DNA from: Micromonospora okii
Lineage (GTDB): Bacteria > Actinomycetota > Actinomycetes > Mycobacteriales > Micromonosporaceae
Direction of reading: 5' to 3'
Assembly: GCF_020884795.1 (NCBI RefSeq)
Contig: NZ_BBZF01000029.1
Span: 1 to 64,000 of the forward strand
Length of the DNA: 64,000 nucleotides
Positions 40,859-50,053 of the stretch are shown here, one piece after another. The position numbers and the translations under genes were made by a program. A model generated the notes under the pieces. That model searched no databases. It had not been told where the DNA came from and was given only the letters and a program-made list of their open reading frames with translations. Each line of letters starts with the position of its first letter. The first letter of the stretch is position 1.

Positions 40859-43800
40859 GCCGCACCTTCCGGCGCCCCATGCCGCAAAGCGCCCAGCAGC
40901 TCCGCGACTGGCTAAGCCTAGTCGAGGTAAGGGGACCCATCCTTAGCCTGCCAGTGCTCTGCGCCACCTGGCCAAGCCTCGATCCGCTCGACAAGAAGGT
41001 CCGCGAGCGGCTGCGCGTCGAGCACGCCACGTGGCAGGCCGACACCGCGGCCGGACAGCGGGCCTGGATCGGGTACGTGCTGCGCGAGCTGCTCGGCTGG
41101 GGCGACGCGCTGCACGAAACCAGTCTGGAGGCGTTTGCCGTCGAGGTCGTCGAGCACGATACCGAGATCCGGCCGTCGTTCGCGCTGATCGAGCCGGGGG
41201 AGGAGTCCAAACCCGACAACGTCCGACTGCTCGGCATGATCTGCCCACCCGGCAGCCAGCCGACCGCCCGGATTCCCGGTTCGGCCTGGGCAGCGACCTA
41301 TGCGGACCGGCTGGCACACCTGTGCCGGCACCACGAAATCGAGCTCGGCCTCGCCACCGACGGTCGCTGGTGGGTGCTGGTCTGGGCGTCGCGCGGCGGT
41401 GTCACCACCACCGCGGCCTTCGACGCGTCTGCCTGGCCGGAGACCGCTGAGCGGGACGTGGTGCGCGCCTTTCTTACCCTGCTGTGCCGGCGGCGCTTCT
41501 TCGATGTACCCGCCGCCGAGCGGCTGGAGCCGTTGCTGCGAGCGAGCCTGAACAGCCAAGAGGAGGTCACCGAGGCGCTCGGCGTCCAGGTCCGCAAAGC
41601 GGTCGAGCTGCTGGTTGCCGCGATCGGCCGGGCCGAAGTACGCGATCGGCAGCGTGGCGGCCGTGCTCTGCAGGACGTGGCCGCGCACGACGTCTTTCGC
41701 GGCGCCGTCGCCGTGATGATGCGGATCGCCTTCCTGCTGTTCGCTGAGGAACGCAGGCTGTTGCCTGTCGACAACGACATCTACGCGACGGCGTACTCGG
41801 CGGGACGGATCTGCGTCGAGTTGGACCAGCGAGTCGTCGAGGGTAGCGAGGAGGACCTGGAACACAGCTACGCCGCATGGCATCGGCTACTCGCCCTCTT
41901 CACCGCCGTCTACCGTGGCATTGACCACCCCCGCCTCAAGCTACACGGCTACGGTGGCTCGCTTTTCGATCCGGACGCCTACCCCAAGCTGCCGATGAAC
42001 ATAGACGACCGGACCGTCCTGCACATGCTGCGCGCCGTACAGTGCGTCGAAACCGGCACCGGCCGCTCTCGCGGACGCCATACGCTTAGCTTCCGCGCCT
42101 TCGACATCGAACAGATCGGGTACGTCTACGAGGGCTTGCTCTCCTATGAAGGCTATCGCGCCGAGGGCGTGACGGTCGGGCTCATCGGCAGGGAGGGACT
42201 GGAGGAAGAGGTCCGGCTCGATTACTTGGAGGCTCTGGCCGCCCAGATGATCGATGTGCCCGGCCTGGCCGATGCGCTCGCTGTTGAGTACAAGGAGTCA
42301 GGGATTGGCCCTGCCGCAGTGCTGAGCAAGAAGCTGGCACCACTGAGCGGAGCCGAGCGGGAGGATGCTCGCAAGAGGCTACTGGCCGTCACCGGCGGCG
42401 ACCATCTTCTCGCCGAGAGGCTGCTGCCCTTCTACGGCATCATCCGTCCCGATCTGCGCGGCCTGCCGACGGTGGTCCTGCCCGGTGCGCTCTTCGTGAC
42501 CGCGTCTGCGCTGCGGAAAAACACCGGAACCCATTACATCCCACGGTTCCTTGCCGAGCAGGTAGTCGAGGGTGCCCTAGAGCCGCTGGTCTATGAGCCG
42601 GGCCCGCTGCAGACTGCGGACAAGGACGAGTGGAGACCAAAGTCCAGCGAGCAGATCCTGGCGCTCAAGGTGGTCGACATCGCGATGGGTTCGGCGGCCT
42701 TCCTGGTCGCGGCGGCCCGCTACCTCGGCGATCGCCTAATCGAGGCATGGTTCCGCGAGGGCAACGTAGGCGCCGGCTCCTATTTGACCGCCGCAGGTGA
42801 TCGCTTGCTCGAAGCAGACGAGGACCGACTCGTCATCGAGGCGCGGCGGCGGGTCATCGAGCACTGCCTTTACGGCGCGGACATCAACCCAATGGCCGTG
42901 GAGTTGGCGAAGCTCTCACTCTGGCTGGTCTCCATGGATCCGCAGCGCCCATTCACCTTCCTCGACGACCGCCTCGTCGCTGGCGACTCTCTCCTTGGCA
43001 TAGGTAACTTCGCCGCGCTGTCGAAGGGCTTCCTGCGGGATAGTCGGCTGGACGGTGAGTTGTCCGAGCTGCTGGAGAGGCGTCGGCGGATCACCTCGCT
43101 ACCGGACAGTCTGGAGACGCTGTCGGAGAAACAGCGGCTCCTCGACGATGCACGCAAATGGGGAAAGCGGGGTGCCGCAAATGCCGACCTGGTAGCCGGG
43201 GGGTCGCTCGCTTCGGCTAAGCGCGGGCAGGATCCACGCGTCATAGCAGAGCGAATCGCCACGTTGGCTCAGCAGTTGGCTCGTGATGGTGACGTTGGGC
43301 CGGTTGTGGAGCAGGCGGCGTCGTGGCTCGCTCTCGACCGGCCGGAGGAGGCGGTCCCCCGCGATCCGCTGCACTGGCCGATCGAGTTTCCCGAGGTCTT
43401 CGAGAGCGGCGGCTTCGACGCCGTCATCGGCAATCCACCCTTTCTTGGCGGTCAGAAGCTCACTGGTATGCTCGGCGCTGCGTACCGAGAGTATCTCATC
43501 ACTGTGATTGGCCGGGGCGCGCGTAGGAGTGCAGATCTGGTTGCCTATTTTGTGCTGCGAGCGCACCAGCTGCTCAATGGTGCTGGGCAGACGGGGCTGA
43601 TCGCTGCGAACACCTTAGCGCAGGGCGACACCCGCGAGGTCGGTCTAGATCAGATCGTTTGTGATGGCGTGACGATCCGCCGTTCGGTGAAGAGTGGCCG
43701 TTGGCCATCGAGATTTGCGGCGCTGGAGTATTGCGCGGTCTGGACCAGCCGTGCGCCCCTGGACGAGAGAGCCGAACGGATAGCCGACGGCGTCGCGGTC

Positions 43801-44841
43801 TCCGGCATCACGCCGTCGCTTGATCCGCAGTCGACGGTCACAGGAAAACCCTACCGCCTTGCCGTCAACGGGGGCCTGGCTTTCCAGGGATCGAACATCG
43901 TTGGCCTTGGTTTCACGATGGAGCCCGAGGCTGCTGCGGCACTCATCGAGAAGGATTCCCGGAATCGGGATGTACTCTTCCCGTATCTCAATGGGCAGGA
44001 CCTTAACTTCCGCCCTGATCTCTCTGCGAGTCGGTGGGTCATCAATTTCCACGACTGGTCGGAGGAGAAGGCCAAGGCGTATCCAGACTGCTATGACCAG
44101 GTCCTTCGCCTGGTAAAGCCAGAGCGCGACCGAAACAACCTTAAGGTCCGGCGCGAACGCTGGTGGCAGTTCGCCGAACGCGCACCACAGCTTGGCCAGG
44201 CTATTGCAGGACAGAAGCATGCCATCGCAATTGCCCGGGTGAGCAGGATGGTGATGCCCGCGATGGTCTCTACCAGCCAGGTGATCAGCGGGGCCGTGGT
44301 GGTTTTCGCGACCGAGGACACAGCGATGCTGGGGTTGCTTTCAAGTGCACAGCATTACTGGTGGGCGGCCAGTAGGGCCTCCACGATGAGGGCGGATCTT
44401 CGCTACTCGCCGTCTGACGTGTTCGAAACATTTCCACTGTCAGAGTTGACGGCGGAGCTGCGCGGGTTAGGGCACCGATTGGACATGTACCGGAGAGGCG
44501 TGATGCTGAGCCGGCAGGCGGGGCTGAGGAACACCTATAACCTAGTGTTTGATCCGGAAATCCAGGACAAGGACATCGTGGAGTTGCGGCGCATCCATCG
44601 GGCAATTGATGTAGCTGTAAGCCGAGCCTACGGGTGGCATGACCTATCGGAACGAGGGCTTGACCACGGCTTCCACAGATCTGGCGCGTACCTGCGGTAC
44701 ACGATCGGCCCCGTGGCGCGACGCGAGATCCTGGATCGGCTGTTGAGGCTTAACCATGAGCGATACGCAGCCGAGGTCGCCGCTGGTCATCACCGCAGGG
44801 GGGCCGACCAGGCAATGCAGGCGAGTGTCTTTTCCGACTGA
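40855..44841 (+). CDS. Large N6-adenine DNA methyltransferase, Eco57I/DrmMI-like
   Basis: 1,328 residues. SAM-binding motif I is VVDIAMGSAAFLVAAARYL (~605) and catalytic motif IV is DAVIGNPPFLGG (~858), the N-P-P-F form of N6-adenine enzymes. A central NPMAVELAKLSLWLVSMD is typical of Eco57I/BREX-PglX-size enzymes. The long N-terminal helical region (1-500) and the C-terminal TaqI-like specificity region (YLNGQDLNFRPDLSASRWVINFHDW...) resemble drmMI of class 1 DISARM, where a SNF2 helicase (drmD) lies directly upstream as here. drmA, drmB and drmC are not found downstream. It could still methylate host DNA as a solitary enzyme, or act with the ATPase pair that follows. Confidence 0.85.
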   Translation: MSRTFRRPMPQSAQQLRDWLSLVEVRGPILSLPVLCATWPSLDPLDKKVRERLRVEHATWQADTAAGQRAWIGYVLRELLGWGDALHETSLEAFAVEVVEHDTEIRPSFALIEPGEESKPDNVRLLGMICPPGSQPTARIPGSAWAATYADRLAHLCRHHEIELGLATDGRWWVLVWASRGGVTTTAAFDASAWPETAERDVVRAFLTLLCRRRFFDVPAAERLEPLLRASLNSQEEVTEALGVQVRKAVELLVAAIGRAEVRDRQRGGRALQDVAAHDVFRGAVAVMMRIAFLLFAEERRLLPVDNDIYATAYSAGRICVELDQRVVEGSEEDLEHSYAAWHRLLALFTAVYRGIDHPRLKLHGYGGSLFDPDAYPKLPMNIDDRTVLHMLRAVQCVETGTGRSRGRHTLSFRAFDIEQIGYVYEGLLSYEGYRAEGVTVGLIGREGLEEEVRLDYLEALAAQMIDVPGLADALAVEYKESGIGPAAVLSKKLAPLSGAEREDARKRLLAVTGGDHLLAERLLPFYGIIRPDLRGLPTVVLPGALFVTASALRKNTGTHYIPRFLAEQVVEGALEPLVYEPGPLQTADKDEWRPKSSEQILALKVVDIAMGSAAFLVAAARYLGDRLIEAWFREGNVGAGSYLTAAGDRLLEADEDRLVIEARRRVIEHCLYGADINPMAVELAKLSLWLVSMDPQRPFTFLDDRLVAGDSLLGIGNFAALSKGFLRDSRLDGELSELLERRRRITSLPDSLETLSEKQRLLDDARKWGKRGAANADLVAGGSLASAKRGQDPRVIAERIATLAQQLARDGDVGPVVEQAASWLALDRPEEAVPRDPLHWPIEFPEVFESGGFDAVIGNPPFLGGQKLTGMLGAAYREYLITVIGRGARRSADLVAYFVLRAHQLLNGAGQTGLIAANTLAQGDTREVGLDQIVCDGVTIRRSVKSGRWPSRFAALEYCAVWTSRAPLDERAERIADGVAVSGITPSLDPQSTVTGKPYRLAVNGGLAFQGSNIVGLGFTMEPEAAAALIEKDSRNRDVLFPYLNGQDLNFRPDLSASRWVINFHDWSEEKAKAYPDCYDQVLRLVKPERDRNNLKVRRERWWQFAERAPQLGQAIAGQKHAIAIARVSRMVMPAMVSTSQVISGAVVVFATEDTAMLGLLSSAQHYWWAASRASTMRADLRYSPSDVFETFPLSELTAELRGLGHRLDMYRRGVMLSRQAGLRNTYNLVFDPEIQDKDIVELRRIHRAIDVAVSRAYGWHDLSERGLDHGFHRSGAYLRYTIGPVARREILDRLLRLNHERYAAEVAAGHHRRGADQAMQASVFSD

Positions 44842-44860
44842 GTCGTGGATAGGGGTTGAG

Positions 44861-46066
44861 ATGGCGGTGGGGGCAGAGAATCGCCTGGTGCGGCTGGAGG
44901 TCGAGAACTTCCGGAGTCTCCGACAGGTTTCCGTGCCACTGGGTCCATTGGCTGTCATGGTCGGGCCGAATGGTGCCGGCAAGACGAATCTCTTGGATGT
45001 CTTCGGATTCTTGGCCGACACAGTGCACACTGATCTAGAGCCGGCCCTCAGTGAGCGAGGCGGGTTCGATCAGGTGCTCTTCTGCGGTGGTGAGGAGCGG
45101 CCTTCTGGTGTGCGTATCAACCTGACGGCGACCTGGACACCATTCAGCAATCCGGAGACTCCGGACGAATATGAGTTGAGAGTGTGGCGATTGTCGAACG
45201 AGCTCTATCGTCGCGAATTCTTTCGCTATGCTCTCCCCGGGGGAGGTCGCCAAGAAATAACGGTCAGCGGGGAGGAGTTGATCGTCGAGACCATCGACGA
45301 GGACGGGATCAAGCCCACCAAGCAAAAGATCGGTATAAGTCGGTTCAGTGGAGCCCTCTCGACATTGCCGCGGCTCAGTCACCAATGGGGTGGAGAGGAG
45401 GTCACGACCATAGCGGAGAATCTTTCGTCGTTCCGGGCGTTCGAGGTGCACGTGGACGCCGCCCGCCGGCCGTCGCGGTTCCCACAGCGCGGCAGGGAGA
45501 CGCTGCGCGACGACTCCTCCAACCTTGCGGCGTTTCTCTTCACGCTGTCTGAACAGGACCCGGACGCGTGGCGGCAGTTGGTCGAGGATGCGATGGCGGT
45601 CCTGCCGCAGCTCGACGACATCGAGTTCGACCGCCCCTCAGGCGCCGCCCGAGAAGTCGTCGTGATGCTCCGTGAACGCGGCCTGCGGCGGGCAACGCAG
45701 CTGGCTGACGCCTCCTACGGCACCATCCGGCTGCTGGGCCTCCTGGCGCTGCTCTACGACTCGGATCCGCCAGCGTTGACCTGTATTGAGGAGATCGACC
45801 ATGGCCTTCATCCCCAGGCGCTAGAGTTACTCGTGACGCGGCTACGGGAGGCCAGCGAACGTACGCAGCTGCTGGTCGCAACTCACTCCCCGGCCTTGGC
45901 CGATCGGCTCGCGCCGCCGGAGCTCATCGTCTGCGAGCGAGGCGATGATGGCTCATCGGTGATTCCTGCCGTATCGACCGAAGACATCGAGCGCATCGTT
46001 GAGGCGAGTGAGGGTGAGCCGCTCGGCAGGTTGTGGTTCTCGGGGGCGCTCGGCGGTGACCTGTGA
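44861..46066 (+). CDS. AAA (AAA_21/OLD-like) ATPase of a two-gene defence module
   Basis: 401 residues from the ATG at 44861; a frame open to 44756 overlaps the methyltransferase and is discounted. N terminus NRLVRLEVENFRSLRQVSVPLGPLAVMVGPNGAGKTNLLDVFGFL has the ABC/SMC-type Walker A (GPNGAGKT). The C-terminal half has the signature-like ASYGTIRLLGLLALL, Walker B ALTCIEEIDHGLHPQALELL with catalytic Glu, and LLVATHSPALADRL (H-loop). This architecture is that of OLD-family and PARIS AriA ATPases without their fused TOPRIM. The stop overlaps the next gene's GTG (GTGA). Confidence 0.88.
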   Translation: MAVGAENRLVRLEVENFRSLRQVSVPLGPLAVMVGPNGAGKTNLLDVFGFLADTVHTDLEPALSERGGFDQVLFCGGEERPSGVRINLTATWTPFSNPETPDEYELRVWRLSNELYRREFFRYALPGGGRQEITVSGEELIVETIDEDGIKPTKQKIGISRFSGALSTLPRLSHQWGGEEVTTIAENLSSFRAFEVHVDAARRPSRFPQRGRETLRDDSSNLAAFLFTLSEQDPDAWRQLVEDAMAVLPQLDDIEFDRPSGAAREVVVMLRERGLRRATQLADASYGTIRLLGLLALLYDSDPPALTCIEEIDHGLHPQALELLVTRLREASERTQLLVATHSPALADRLAPPELIVCERGDDGSSVIPAVSTEDIERIVEASEGEPLGRLWFSGALGGDL

Positions 46067-46746
46067 CGGCACGCGGCGGGACCCGGATACGCGCCGCCCG
46101 TAAGCCGGTCGTGGTGCTGGTCGGGGAGGACAGCAACGACCGGAAATGCCTGCGCATCTTGCTGGAAGAGTTCTGCCCGCAGTTGCGGGGTCAGCTTGTG
46201 GAGGTGAAGGACCCAGCGCGGCTGCGGAGTGCAAAAGGAACGCTCGACTCTCGGGTCGACGCGCTCGCGAGGCTGGTTCGGGCCCGCGCTGCGCGGGAGG
46301 ACGCTGACCTTGCCTGCGTCTTCGTGCAGGAGGATCTCGACGATTCCGACGGTGCCGAGTACCTCGAGAAGCGGGACCGGGTGCAGATGGCGCTCGAACA
46401 GCGGTTCCGCACCGCTCACTACGTGCTGTCGACAGCGGAGGTCGAGGCGTGGCTGCTGCTGTTTCCGGATGCGCTGGCTGAGACGGTGTCCTCCTGGCGC
46501 GTGCCGAGGCAGTTCCGCAATCGGGACACCGGGACGCTGAGCGACCCGAAACACATCATGAAACATGCAGTGAGTGGCCCGGCGCGACGTTATAAGGAGA
46601 CCGATGCGCCGGACGTGTTCGCCAAGGCGATCGCGCTTGGCTGTCTCGATCAGCCGGGTGGCACCAACCGGTCGTGGAACCAGTTTCGGACCGACGTGAG
46701 CACCTGTTGTCGGCAGCACGTCCCGCAGCAAAGGAGTTCGCAGTGA
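46063..46746 (+). CDS. TOPRIM/DUF4276-like partner of the AAA ATPase
   Basis: 227 residues from a GTG overlapping the ATPase stop. VVVLVGEDSNDRKCLRILLEEF begins like a TOPRIM fold (E-D-S-x-D around the Glu position), and LACVFVQEDLDDSDGAEYLEKRD supplies the following acidic D-x-D strand; then TAHYVLSTAEVEAWLLLFPDAL (VExWLL) is a hallmark of DUF4276-type proteins. AAA ATPase plus separate TOPRIM protein is the plan of PARIS (AriA/AriB) and resembles a split OLD nuclease. Probably the toxic nuclease kept in check by the ATPase; identity of the trigger unknown. Confidence 0.78.
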   Translation: MTARGGTRIRAARKPVVVLVGEDSNDRKCLRILLEEFCPQLRGQLVEVKDPARLRSAKGTLDSRVDALARLVRARAAREDADLACVFVQEDLDDSDGAEYLEKRDRVQMALEQRFRTAHYVLSTAEVEAWLLLFPDALAETVSSWRVPRQFRNRDTGTLSDPKHIMKHAVSGPARRYKETDAPDVFAKAIALGCLDQPGGTNRSWNQFRTDVSTCCRQHVPQQRSSQ

Positions 46747-46903
46747 CGATACAGAGACCTAGATCTCCGACATTGAGCGATGGTTAGCGGTCACCATGCC
46801 GAGTAGGTGCCTGCCGGCGGTGGAGAGTGTACGACGTGCCGCTGCTACTCGGCGAACAGGAAGGCTACTTCGGCGAGCCATATTGACCGGCGGTTCCGCC
46901 GAC

Positions 46904-47566
46904 TCAGAAGGTGTAGAACATCGCCGAGGGCGGCTCCTCCGGTTCCGGGGCTGGCCAAAACCGTCGCCAGTGACCATCCGGGCCGTCCGGCTCGGTGCAG
47001 GGGCATTCCCCATCGAACCAAACCTCGATGCCGCTGTACTCCAGTCGTTCCCGGCCGAGACAGACGCTGACCGTTTCGCCGGCGTGGATGCGACCCGTGC
47101 CTATCGGAGAGTGACTTCTGGCGTTGTACTCGACCCGGACTTGATACCTGTAGACGCGGTGGCCGTTGTTCTTGAAGACCGCCCACAGCTCTCGGTGCGG
47201 AAGGCGCCCGTGTTTGCGTGGCTCAACCCTGACGAGTTCCACGTCTTTGTTGGCGCCGGCCTGATGGTCCCGGCGGCTTTCGATCCGCGCGGCGTCGCGG
47301 GCGGTGCTGGCCGAGTCTTCTGCCGCGTCGGCGGCACGTTGCGCCTCAATCTTCGCGGCTTCAGCGATCTGCGCCTGCTTCTCGGCGGCGTCGGCGGAGC
47401 GTTTCGCCTCCACCTTGGCTTCCTTGGCGACCTTGGTGGCTTCTTTGGCGACGCCGGTCTGTCGGTGCGCGTAGATGATGGCGGCGACCGCTGCGGCGAG
47501 CGCGACGATGACACCGGCACGATCAACGTTCAGCCAGCCAAGCAGACCATTGAGCCAACCGGGCAT
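46904..47566 (-). CDS. Single-pass membrane protein with coiled coil
   Basis: 220 residues from an ATG with AAGGAG 8 bases upstream; a longer open frame to 49030 is discounted because it runs antisense to the integrase. One N-terminal hydrophobic helix (AGVIVALAAAVAAIIYAH, ~16-33), then a 70-residue Ala/Lys/Glu coiled coil (AKEATKVAKEAKVEAKRSAD...), then a beta-rich domain (ELWAVFKNNGHRVYRYQVRVEYN...GETVSVCLGRERLEYSGIEVWFDGEC). No enzymatic motif. It is convergent with the ATPase/TOPRIM pair and divergent from the integrase. Confidence 0.8.
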   Translation of the reverse strand: MPGWLNGLLGWLNVDRAGVIVALAAAVAAIIYAHRQTGVAKEATKVAKEAKVEAKRSADAAEKQAQIAEAAKIEAQRAADAAEDSASTARDAARIESRRDHQAGANKDVELVRVEPRKHGRLPHRELWAVFKNNGHRVYRYQVRVEYNARSHSPIGTGRIHAGETVSVCLGRERLEYSGIEVWFDGECPCTEPDGPDGHWRRFWPAPEPEEPPSAMFYTF

Positions 47567-47842
47567 GGCGGATCTCCTTGCGGGCGGGGGTGGGTGCGCG
47601 CCCGGCACTCTATCCAGCGCTGTCGACCGGATCGGGTAGCCACTCCAGGCGGTGCGCCTGCCGGGCCAGCAGCCGCCACGCCCACGGCCGTCCCGCAGCC
47701 TGCGCCCGCTGGCTACCCAGCCGGCTCGGCGCTGCCGATCGGCCCGAACGCGCCCCCGCTGACCAGGTGACGAGTGGATCCGAGGCCGGCGCCGTCGCTC
47801 GTCTGCTCGCCGACCTGCACGTCGAGGTGGCGGGAGGTGACC

Positions 47843-48799
47843 GTGCCTGCTGATCCCGCCATGGTTGCCGCAGCCCGTCACGTGCTGGCTTACCTTGGCG
47901 TCACCGTGGCCGATCTGGAGTCCGACGCCGACGTGTTGATATCTGTGCCCACTGTTGCGGAGTATCTGCCGCGGGCGATCGCGGCGGCGGGCCCGGGTGC
48001 CAGGCGTACGTACGGCACGTACTGGAATCGGATTCCCGCCGGGTGGGGTGACCGGCCCCTGGACCGCGTCGCGGCCAGCGACATCGAGGCGATGAAACAG
48101 CAGATGATCGCTACAGCGCGGTCGCGCCGTAACAGCCGTAACGGTCGGCACGCCGGCGAGCACGTGATCGCTGCCGCCCGCGCTTTCTACTTCCGGGCCG
48201 TCGCTGACGGGCTGATCGACGCATCGGCCAGTCCCGCGCACCGTGTCGCCAAACTTCGCCGCCTCCCCAGCACACGCCGCGCCCTGACCTCGCACGAGCT
48301 GGAGGAGATCAACGTGGTGACGCGGGCCAGCGGTAACGATGTCGTCCTCGACGCCCTGCTGCTGCGCCTGCACACCGAAGGTGCCTGCTGGCGCGGTGAT
48401 GCCCTCGCCCTGGGGCTTGTCGACCTGAACGCCGCCAACGGGCTCGTGCGACTGACCGAGAAGAACGGTGTCGTGCGGTGGCAGCCGGTCAGTCTCGACC
48501 TCGCCGAGCACCTGCAGGAGCACGCCTGTGTCCGCAGGGCCGTTCTGCCCACCGACCGGCTGTTGCGCTACCGCAATGGGCAGCCGATCAGCAGCCGCCG
48601 CTACGACCACCTGTGGAAACGCATCGGCGAGCGCTTGCCCTGGGCCGCCGCGCAGGGCATCTCCACGCACTGGCTGCGGCACACTACCCGCATCTGGGTG
48701 GAACGCCACTTTGGCTACGGTGTGGCCCGCGCCTACGCCGACAGCCCAGGATCGTCCACCACCACCGACATCAAGGGCCGACCTCCACGCCGTCGCTGA
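47843..48799 (+). pseudogene. Tyrosine recombinase/integrase, inactivated
   Basis: Begins at GTG 47843 with GGGAGGTGACC directly upstream. N-terminal SAM-like domain (SVPTVAEYLPRAIAAAGPGARRTYGTYWNRI) and catalytic domain with the Arg region DALLLRLHTEGACWRGDAL and the second box STHWLRHTTRIWVERHFGYGVARAYA (HxLRH). Where homologues end TTYIKADL, containing the nucleophilic Tyr, this gene has TTDIK, then a one-base insertion (GGG for GG near 48776) sends it out of frame; the rest (ADLHAVADALSAMTGQPHPL) continues in another frame. Both the Tyr to Asp change and the frameshift would abolish recombination. It probably once mobilised this island. Confidence 0.75.
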
Positions 48800-49307
48800 C
48801 GCGCTGTCGGCGATGACCGGCCAACCACACCCACTCGTCACGGCGCGAGACCTCCCACCGTCCGGCGACAGGGACCTTGCCCTGACCGGCCAATCTGACT
48901 CGCCGAGACGGCGCGGTGGGGGAGTGGCTCCCCATCGCGCCGCAGCGCGGCAGCATGGCAGGTGAAGATTCCTGGTTGGGCGACAACAACACCAGAGCGC
49001 ATCCCTCTGGATCGGTTGGTAGCGCTTCACCGCACAGCCTTGCGCCGAGGGGCACCTCGCACCGGTTCTGCCCGCCGGAATCCTCGTTCTCCTGGCCGAA
49101 TTGACAAATGCGCTGGGCGTTGGAGAGGCGGATGAAATATCGCGTTGGTCGCGGAAACGAGTGCCCGTGGCCGGCTTACGCCTGTAGCGCTTACGCTCTG
49201 TATTGAGCTATCCTTAATCGCATGAGCACCCATTTTTATGCCTGGGTGCTACGCGTGGGGGTTCATCTCCCCCCTCGGACACCAGTAGATGATCTCTGAA
49301 CTTGCAG
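48800..49307. other. Post-integrase region with small frame and hairpins
   Basis: About 500 bases. 48800-48965 holds the out-of-frame 3' end of the integrase. 49020-49193 has a plus frame without a start (LAPVLPAGILVLLAELTNALGVG...) that may be a gene fragment. At 49222-49299 a 25-codon frame (MSTHFYAWVLRVGVHLPPR) lies over two hairpins: AGCACCCA/TGGGTGCT and GGGGGTTCATCTCCCCC, the latter followed by CTCGGACACCA. The second hairpin looks like a tRNA T-arm with CCA end, but no 5' tRNA half is present. Confidence 0.35.
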
Positions 49308-49338
49308 GTCAGGCCCCCTCCAGCGGAGGGGGCCTGAC
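49308..49338. terminator. Strong hairpin, probable transcription terminator
   Basis: GTCAGGCCCCCTCC, loop AGC, then GGAGGGGGCCTGAC: a perfect 14-bp stem with a 3-base loop. Actinobacterial terminators often lack the U-run, and this one is symmetrical, so it could stop transcription from both directions. Confidence 0.8.
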
Positions 49339-49593
49339 TCGTTGCAGGGCGAGGTAGGGGAACTCGGTCCGGCGAGCCCTCAAGCCGTCGGGCGATCCCG
49401 CCCGGTTGCCCCGGCCACCCCGCGCCGGGCACGCTCACCCGACCGGCACCGGCCACACTGCGGGCGGTGTGGTGCCGGGGCCAGCAGGCCACGGGCGTCC
49501 GGGCCCGGACACGCAGACGCCCCCGCCCCGGCCGTCAGACCAGAGCGGGCGTCTGTCGTAGCTGAACGCCGTGAGGCAGCGAGGGTCGCCCGA

Positions 49594-49881
49594 TCAGCGG
49601 GTGCAGTTGATCTGCACCAACACCGAGTAGAGGCCCGGCCACGGCTGCGTCGTGAAGCTTCCGCCGTGGCTGCACTGCGTGTCCGGATTGAATCCTTCCG
49701 CGATGGCGAGCGAGCGCGCGTCGCCGGTGGCGAAGGAGAGCGCCGTGAAGTAGTTGTTGTTCATGCCTCTGCCGTAGAAGGCCTTGGTCTCTGCGGCGGA
49801 TGCCGGTCCGGCGAACAGGACGGAGCCGGACACCGCCCCGGCCAGCGTGGCGGCTGCGACCATCCGACGAAGCGCGTGCAT
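49594..49881 (-). CDS. Small secreted protein
   Basis: 95 residues from the ATG at 49881 (GGAG 8 bases upstream); upstream in-frame Mets lack a ribosome site. Signal peptide: positively charged start HALRR, hydrophobic core MVAAATLAGAVSGSVLFA and a signal-peptidase-I site ASA before AET. The mature part of about 67 residues has two Cys (DTQC... INC) likely forming a disulfide, and sequence ALSFATGDARSLAIAEGFNPDTQC. Family not recognised. It is transcribed away from the ABC transporter's promoter but in the same direction. Confidence 0.75.
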   Translation of the reverse strand: MHALRRMVAAATLAGAVSGSVLFAGPASAAETKAFYGRGMNNNYFTALSFATGDARSLAIAEGFNPDTQCSHGGSFTTQPWPGLYSVLVQINCTR

Positions 49882-50053
49882 GCGGGCTCCACTCTGTGCG
49901 ATCCGAATGCCGAGCCTGCCAGAGGAATAGATGGATATCAACAACCGTGCGCCGCGCCCCCGCCTAACCCGTCAGGGGCGAGCGGGAGCGCTGTCGTCTC
50001 CCGGGTGGGAATCAGGCGGTACGGCACCCATCGTCCGCCGACCGCGGAGCGCA

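Noticed and set aside
45540..45881. Minus-strand frame within the AAA ATPase gene.
   Set aside because: Composition and lack of motifs mark it as a shadow of the ATPase C-terminal half.
46904..49030. A 708-codon minus-strand open frame.
   Set aside because: Only the last 220 codons have a ribosome site and protein-like sequence; the rest runs antisense to the integrase gene.
49209..49284. A complete tRNA gene ending in CCA at 49284.
   Set aside because: No acceptor 5' strand complementary to CTCGGAC and no D-arm are present; at most a 3' half exists.
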